This document shows positions 60,286 through 64,000 of a stretch of 64,000 bases of DNA, in pieces. The position numbers and the translations under genes were made by a program. The DNA is from Botryotinia globosa (Eukaryota > Ascomycota > Leotiomycetes > Helotiales > Sclerotiniaceae), in the NCBI GenBank assembly GCA_014898425.1, contig RCSZ01000006.1:62001-126000 (forward strand), given 5' to 3'. Positions within the stretch are counted from its first letter, which is position 1, and the number at the start of each line of letters is the position of its first letter. Below the pieces are notes generated by a model, which was not told the origin of the DNA, searched no databases, and saw nothing but the letters and a program-made list of their open reading frames with translations.

Positions 60286-61280
60286 ATGCCCCCAAGTGAG
60301 CGCCGTTACACTTGATATGATACTAGATAGGTAACTTGATAAGGAAATGGGAATGAAGTGATAAAAACGCTCGTTCATCGTGCTAGTGATTGCCACCCAG
60401 TTTACTTTTCACTTGGACCTTCATCGTGTACTAGACAGTCATCCTCGGCACAGTTGGTGTATGTGGGGTTGGTAGCACAGCCAACGATCTTGCATCACAA
60501 CAAGTTACAACTGCTCCCTCGGAAGTAATCTGATTAATTATTCTCATGTTAATATATTTAGTATCTTAATACAGATGTAACCATCAACCATTAGAGTAGT
60601 TCAGGCCTCGGCTCTTGCCGTTTTAACCCTAACCCAGAGGCCCGAACCTCAAACGGTGAAATTCTGACAGTATCCCAACATCATGCCTTATATGCGTTCT
60701 TTTCTTACTCCGAACGCTTTTCATTACATTATTAAGCCCCATCAACCATGTTCTTTCTCTCTTCAACCTATTGCATTTACACCATCTTCCATCCCAACCC
60801 GTAAAGGCCATGTCCATTGTGCAGGATCGATTTGTCAGTTTGATTGTATTGTCTTTCAAACCGAAATGACGCAAGAATATCGGTGTGCTCTTGTAAGATT
60901 TTGCGAATGGTAAATCAGAATATGACCATGAAATCCACAGATAGTGATTGGCGTGCTGCAGAAAGGGTCTCCCATTGATTCATCTGCGTTGTGTGAAAGA
61001 CGGAATCCTGCTCTTGTGCCTCTCTTGCATTCTCACCTTTGATTCTCAATTTGAATTTACCATCCTTATTGTGTCTCTAAGGATTAGAGGGATCACAAGC
61101 CTGCGTTTGGTACCTCGTCGGAGTGTCTTTCGATTGATTTGGGACCCGTCTGATGTTTCATCTCATCTCCTATACCCAGACATCGCTCCTAGATCACACT
61201 GGTCGGTGTATCATTGAGTGCAACAATTTACTCACACCCCGCTTTTATGTTTCTGATTGTGTAGATATTTCGAAATAGCT
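60286..61280. other. Convergent 3' flanks, no supported gene
   Basis: About 1 kb between the 512-residue gene and the rhodopsin-domain gene. TTTTAACCCTAACCC at about 60621 is a single telomere-like hit and not a telomeric tract. No gene seen. Confidence 0.6.
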
Positions 61281-62814
61281 TCAAAGAGGCGAAGATGGTA
61301 TGACCACCTTCGAATTCCTATTGTACTGACTGTCCCTCATACACGACGCGACATGTGAAGGTGAAAGTGTTGATGGCGAAGGAATCGTGAGCGAGAGACA
61401 TGTTGGAGAGAAAACTAATGGTGCGAGACGTAGAGATGCTCGCCGAAAATTATGCGACAATTCCATCATTTCATCATCACTCCCCTGTGATCTCGAATCA
61501 TGACTCCCCTCTAAACTCGAATCAAGACCTGGAGACTCCTCGTGAATTTCCATTGATTTACTCGTACTTCTACCGACCTCAATCCGGTTATCCAAATGAA
61601 TTTGTATAGTCTCCAGGCTTTCTTCTGCAGTCTGTCCAGGTCTTGGCTCGCTGTAGCATGCCGTGTTAATTCCCATCTCGACATCATCTGACGGTTCTAC
61701 TTTCCTCGCCAGATTTGTGGGAATTCTCAATGATGGTAGTGATGAAATTGCCGCGTTTCGGAAATGATTGGGGACGATTCTTCGAAGTAGTGGTCGGAGA
61801 GTAGCGAGAGATGCGGCGAATATAGCTATTCCAGGTTCAACAGTTGACCAAACGGCTAGGGGGATGCTTTTGAAGAGGAAATCATCATGATCCAATATAG
61901 TTGAAACGGTGGGAATGCGAATGATGGTTGCTGTGCTAGCACTGTGCGGCATATGGCATTAGCTCTTTGTTCACAAGGTAAGATTAAAGGAAGGAGAGAA
62001 GGCAAGATGAAGAAGGATTAACGCACACAATACCACACGCGACGATTCCCCCGACAATAAGTTTTATACTAGTTGGAATCTGCACATTCCACAACATGAC
62101 AACTGGCAGTAAAGCTAATGCCCAATCACTTCCAGCACTTATAATGCTATGCAAGTACGTTCCACCCAAAACAATTCCTCTAGGTAAACAATTTCCCGTA
62201 CTTCTGTCAAGAGTCGTGGCGTATCGTTCCCAAATGTAAGGTATAGGCCAGCACTGTATAACCACGCACCAGAAATATACAAAGCCGAAGAGTATCACAA
62301 TCCACATGATGACTTTTACAGCGACTCGATGCCAGGGAATAACCACAATCCGGAGGTAGAAAAGGGCAATGGCAGTTTTTATTATAGTCATCGCCATGAC
62401 ATAGGACCATTCACCGAAATACCAGTACTTTTTATGAAGTTAGTAAAATTTCGAGTTGGATGATGGTTCATATTTCAGATGGGGAAGGAACTTACCCTAA
62501 TTGCCCATAGAAAATCACTTTCCTCCAGATACACCTGATGTCGTCCGGTTCCATAGTGTAATCCTGTTAAAACAAAACTCGTGTACATGGTATAAACGGC
62601 CTATTATTCCATATTCAATTAGCTATCAATTCTTCTATTCAATTGAAACAACGGTACATCTACACACCAAGCTGACTATCATCAACCAATCATCCCATCC
62701 CATAACTTTCTGCATAAAGGACCTGACATAAGTTCTTAATGACACCCCGATAAATGCCAAAGGGTAACAGACACACACAGCTACATATAGCTGCCATGCA
62801 TTGCTTTCCGCCAT
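61281..62814 (-). CDS. Fungal rhodopsin-domain integral membrane protein (PTH11-like class)
   Basis: Four exons (62814-62668, 62600-62496, 62427-62027, 61941-61281) join in frame to give 437 residues. The first seven-TM signature is WDDWLMIVSLAVYTMYTSF after a first helix (WQLYVAVCVCYPLAFIGV). GLHYGTGRH, YWYFGEWSYV, KTAIALFYLRI and FGFVYFWCVVIQCWPIPYIW follow in the family order. The final helix is AVWSTVEPGIAIFAASLATLRPLLRR, where the fungal consensus has W..E...GI.A...ATLRPL. The last about 175 residues are a polar cytosolic tail rich in Ser, Glu and Arg. The family function is mostly unknown; some members are receptor-like plasma-membrane proteins involved in sensing surfaces or nutrients. 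It has the same domain as the N-terminal half of the fusion at the left end of the window, but here stands alone. Confidence 0.9.
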
Positions 62815-63105
62815 GCCGAAAGAAATTCTGATTATCTGCTATCTTACATGTTATTATCGATACTGAATGTAAGATCTTCATATGCACTCCAACATTAAAG
62901 CAAAGCGGCAGGGGAACACGCGATGCACAGAGAAAGATTTATGGGCATCCGGGCTTTAAGACATTTCTTTTCAACCCTATTCTTGGAACGGCCATTCCAT
63001 CATTGGCCTGGAAATTCTCTGTTACATTTCGTTTACACGGTCCCGGAATTCCAAATGTATTGCCATGCATCAAGAAGTTAAGGAGAGGTTCGTGCGTGTG
63101 TATCT

Positions 63106-63132
63106 GTTAGTTGTTAGTTGTTAGTTGTTAGT
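63106..63132 (+). repeat. 7-bp repeat GTTAGTT, about four copies
   Basis: Three full units and a partial one, head to tail, directly followed by GTACGGAGTA. Confidence 0.9.
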
Positions 63133-63345
63133 ACGGAGTACTGATTGATGAACCTGTCCGCGGATCATCGACCCATCGCCCCCCTGCATACATTCAAAGC
63201 ACGGATGATCTCCACATCGTAAAGTTTTCCCTGCGCAAACCACAGTATTCTTGGAGTGGGGGAAAAGCCCGGTGCGCGTGGTTTATCGAAAAATGTGGAT
63301 ATCGATACCAGTGTGTACCTCGCTCACCTCGGTGTCATACCAAGT

Positions 63346-63428
63346 TGTAGCAGTGGAAGAGGTAGAAGGGGTGTAAGAGGTGGAAGAGGTTGTAGCAGTG
63401 GAAGAGGTGGAAGAGGTGGAGGAGGTGT
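63346..63428 (+). repeat. 9-bp-type purine minisatellite (GTGGAAGAG)
   Basis: About nine imperfect units of GTGGAAGAG/GTAGCAGTG. A larger duplication (GTAGCAGTGGAAGAGGT) occurs at 63346 and again near 63392. Confidence 0.88.
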
Positions 63429-64000
63429 CGAATTAATAATGCCCTGAGTTGAAGCTGTACACTGGTCGGCAAGTCCCGCCTTCCATAAGGTTATCTATGC
63501 CTAGAAACGGTAAAGTCCGAGTGTGAATTCAGCATCTCCGGTCTGAGAAAGGGTTTCGTTATATGTAGGTTTTATCAGTTTAATCTTAATCTTACCTAGT
63601 TGCTTGAAAATACGAGTTTTAGTAAACTCATTATGGCATTACTATGGCCATTGACTGAAAAGATCAAAAGCTGACAAAGCTATCACTGGCTAGGTAAGAT
63701 TTATTTCTTGGCGAGGGTTAGTTTTTTGCCGATGGATTATTTATTTCTCTTTTGGAAATAAAACATAATTAGGCACACCTGAGCAACTCTGGACTTTTGC
63801 AAAATTCATTTAGACAGTTCGTATATTTTTTGTTGGCTGGAGTTCAGTGGGTGAGTGGATTTTGGTTTCTTATTTATTTCCATTTTTATAATACTTCTTA
63901 CCGGCGAAGAGTTTTCCAAGATCCTACCAATGCAACATTTCAAGGCGAAGCATAAAATTATTCAATGTACTCTGTAGAATAATCAATGTAGTCATTAATT

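Larger units (their letters stand above)
62815..64000. other. Right-end intergenic region with minisatellites
   Basis: No gene supported. Holds a GTTAGTT heptamer, the reverse-complement decamer GTACGGAGTA at 63131-63140, and a GTGGAAGAG minisatellite that yields a Gly/Arg-rich spurious open frame. Confidence 0.6.

Noticed and set aside
60621..60636. Telomere-like TTTTAACCCTAACCC
   Set aside because: Only about two units, inside a genic region; not a telomere or clear interstitial tract.
2778..62814. A secondary-metabolite or catabolic gene cluster around the transporters
   Set aside because: No core biosynthetic enzyme, transcription factor or tailoring enzyme accompanies any of the transporters; neighbours are housekeeping genes.
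1..64000. tRNA, rRNA and CRISPR features
   Set aside because: I scanned by eye for B-box-like GGTTCGAATCC words, rRNA-like blocks and regularly spaced repeats with unique spacers, and saw none I can support. The 15.8-16.5 kb array has degenerate repeats and irregular spacing, unlike CRISPR, and the DNA is eukaryotic. A tRNAscan run could still find something missed.

Overview
The window reads as nuclear DNA of a filamentous ascomycete. Genes carry short GT-AG introns of roughly 50-250 bp, and several families are fungus-typical: GH76 and GH17 GPI-anchored wall enzymes, two fungal rhodopsin-domain membrane proteins, ERG4, and an ACS-family permease. One DNA transposon is degraded to AT-rich sequence with internal TAA stops, as repeat-induced point mutation (RIP) leaves it. 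Gene style and gene set fit a leotiomycete such as Botrytis or Sclerotinia, but that placement is an inference and was not tested. Fourteen protein-coding genes are supported. Every intron-containing model joins in frame with GT-AG borders, but none has transcript support.

Layout. 2.8-5.6 kb (+): a fusion of a fungal rhodopsin-like seven-TM domain with a FucP-type sugar/H+ MFS transporter. 7.2-9.0 kb (-): GH76 mannanase/transglycosidase of the Dfg5/Dcw1 type. 11.5-13.0 kb (-): GH17 beta-1,3-glucanase. 13-17.2 kb: gene-poor, with several tandem repeats and a decayed array of a roughly 75-bp unit. 17.2-19.1 kb (-): Dal5/ACS-type permease. 20.5-21.0 kb (-): small cysteine-rich secreted protein. 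23.5-25.8 kb (-): RNF10/Mag2-type RING E3. 26.57-28.63 kb: pogo-type transposon with TIRs and TA target duplication, heavily mutated. 29.2-32.0 kb (+): Ubp3/USP10-type deubiquitinase. 33.3-35.2 kb (+): ERG4 sterol C-24(28) reductase. 35.9-39.3 kb (+): FACT subunit SPT16. 39.9-45.5 kb (-): kinesin-3 (UNC-104/KIF1 type). 45.5-49.2 kb: gene-poor, microsatellites. 49.2-50.4 kb (+): seven-knuckle CNBP/Gis2 protein. 51.9-54.3 kb (-): 14-TM-type drug MFS. 56.4-57.4 kb (-): secreted NucA/NucB-like protein. 58.7-60.3 kb (+): unrecognised 512-residue protein. 61.3-62.8 kb (-): stand-alone fungal rhodopsin-domain protein.

How the genes relate. Most are independent housekeeping or surface functions. Two arrangements stand out. 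First, the RNF10/Mag2 E3 and the Ubp3/USP10 deubiquitinase are head to head; their families put ubiquitin on, and take it off, 40S ribosomal proteins, and the dead transposon lies in their shared upstream region. Second, two cell-wall GPI enzymes are consecutive on one strand. The most unusual single protein is the rhodopsin-FucP fusion at the left end, a possible nutrient transceptor.
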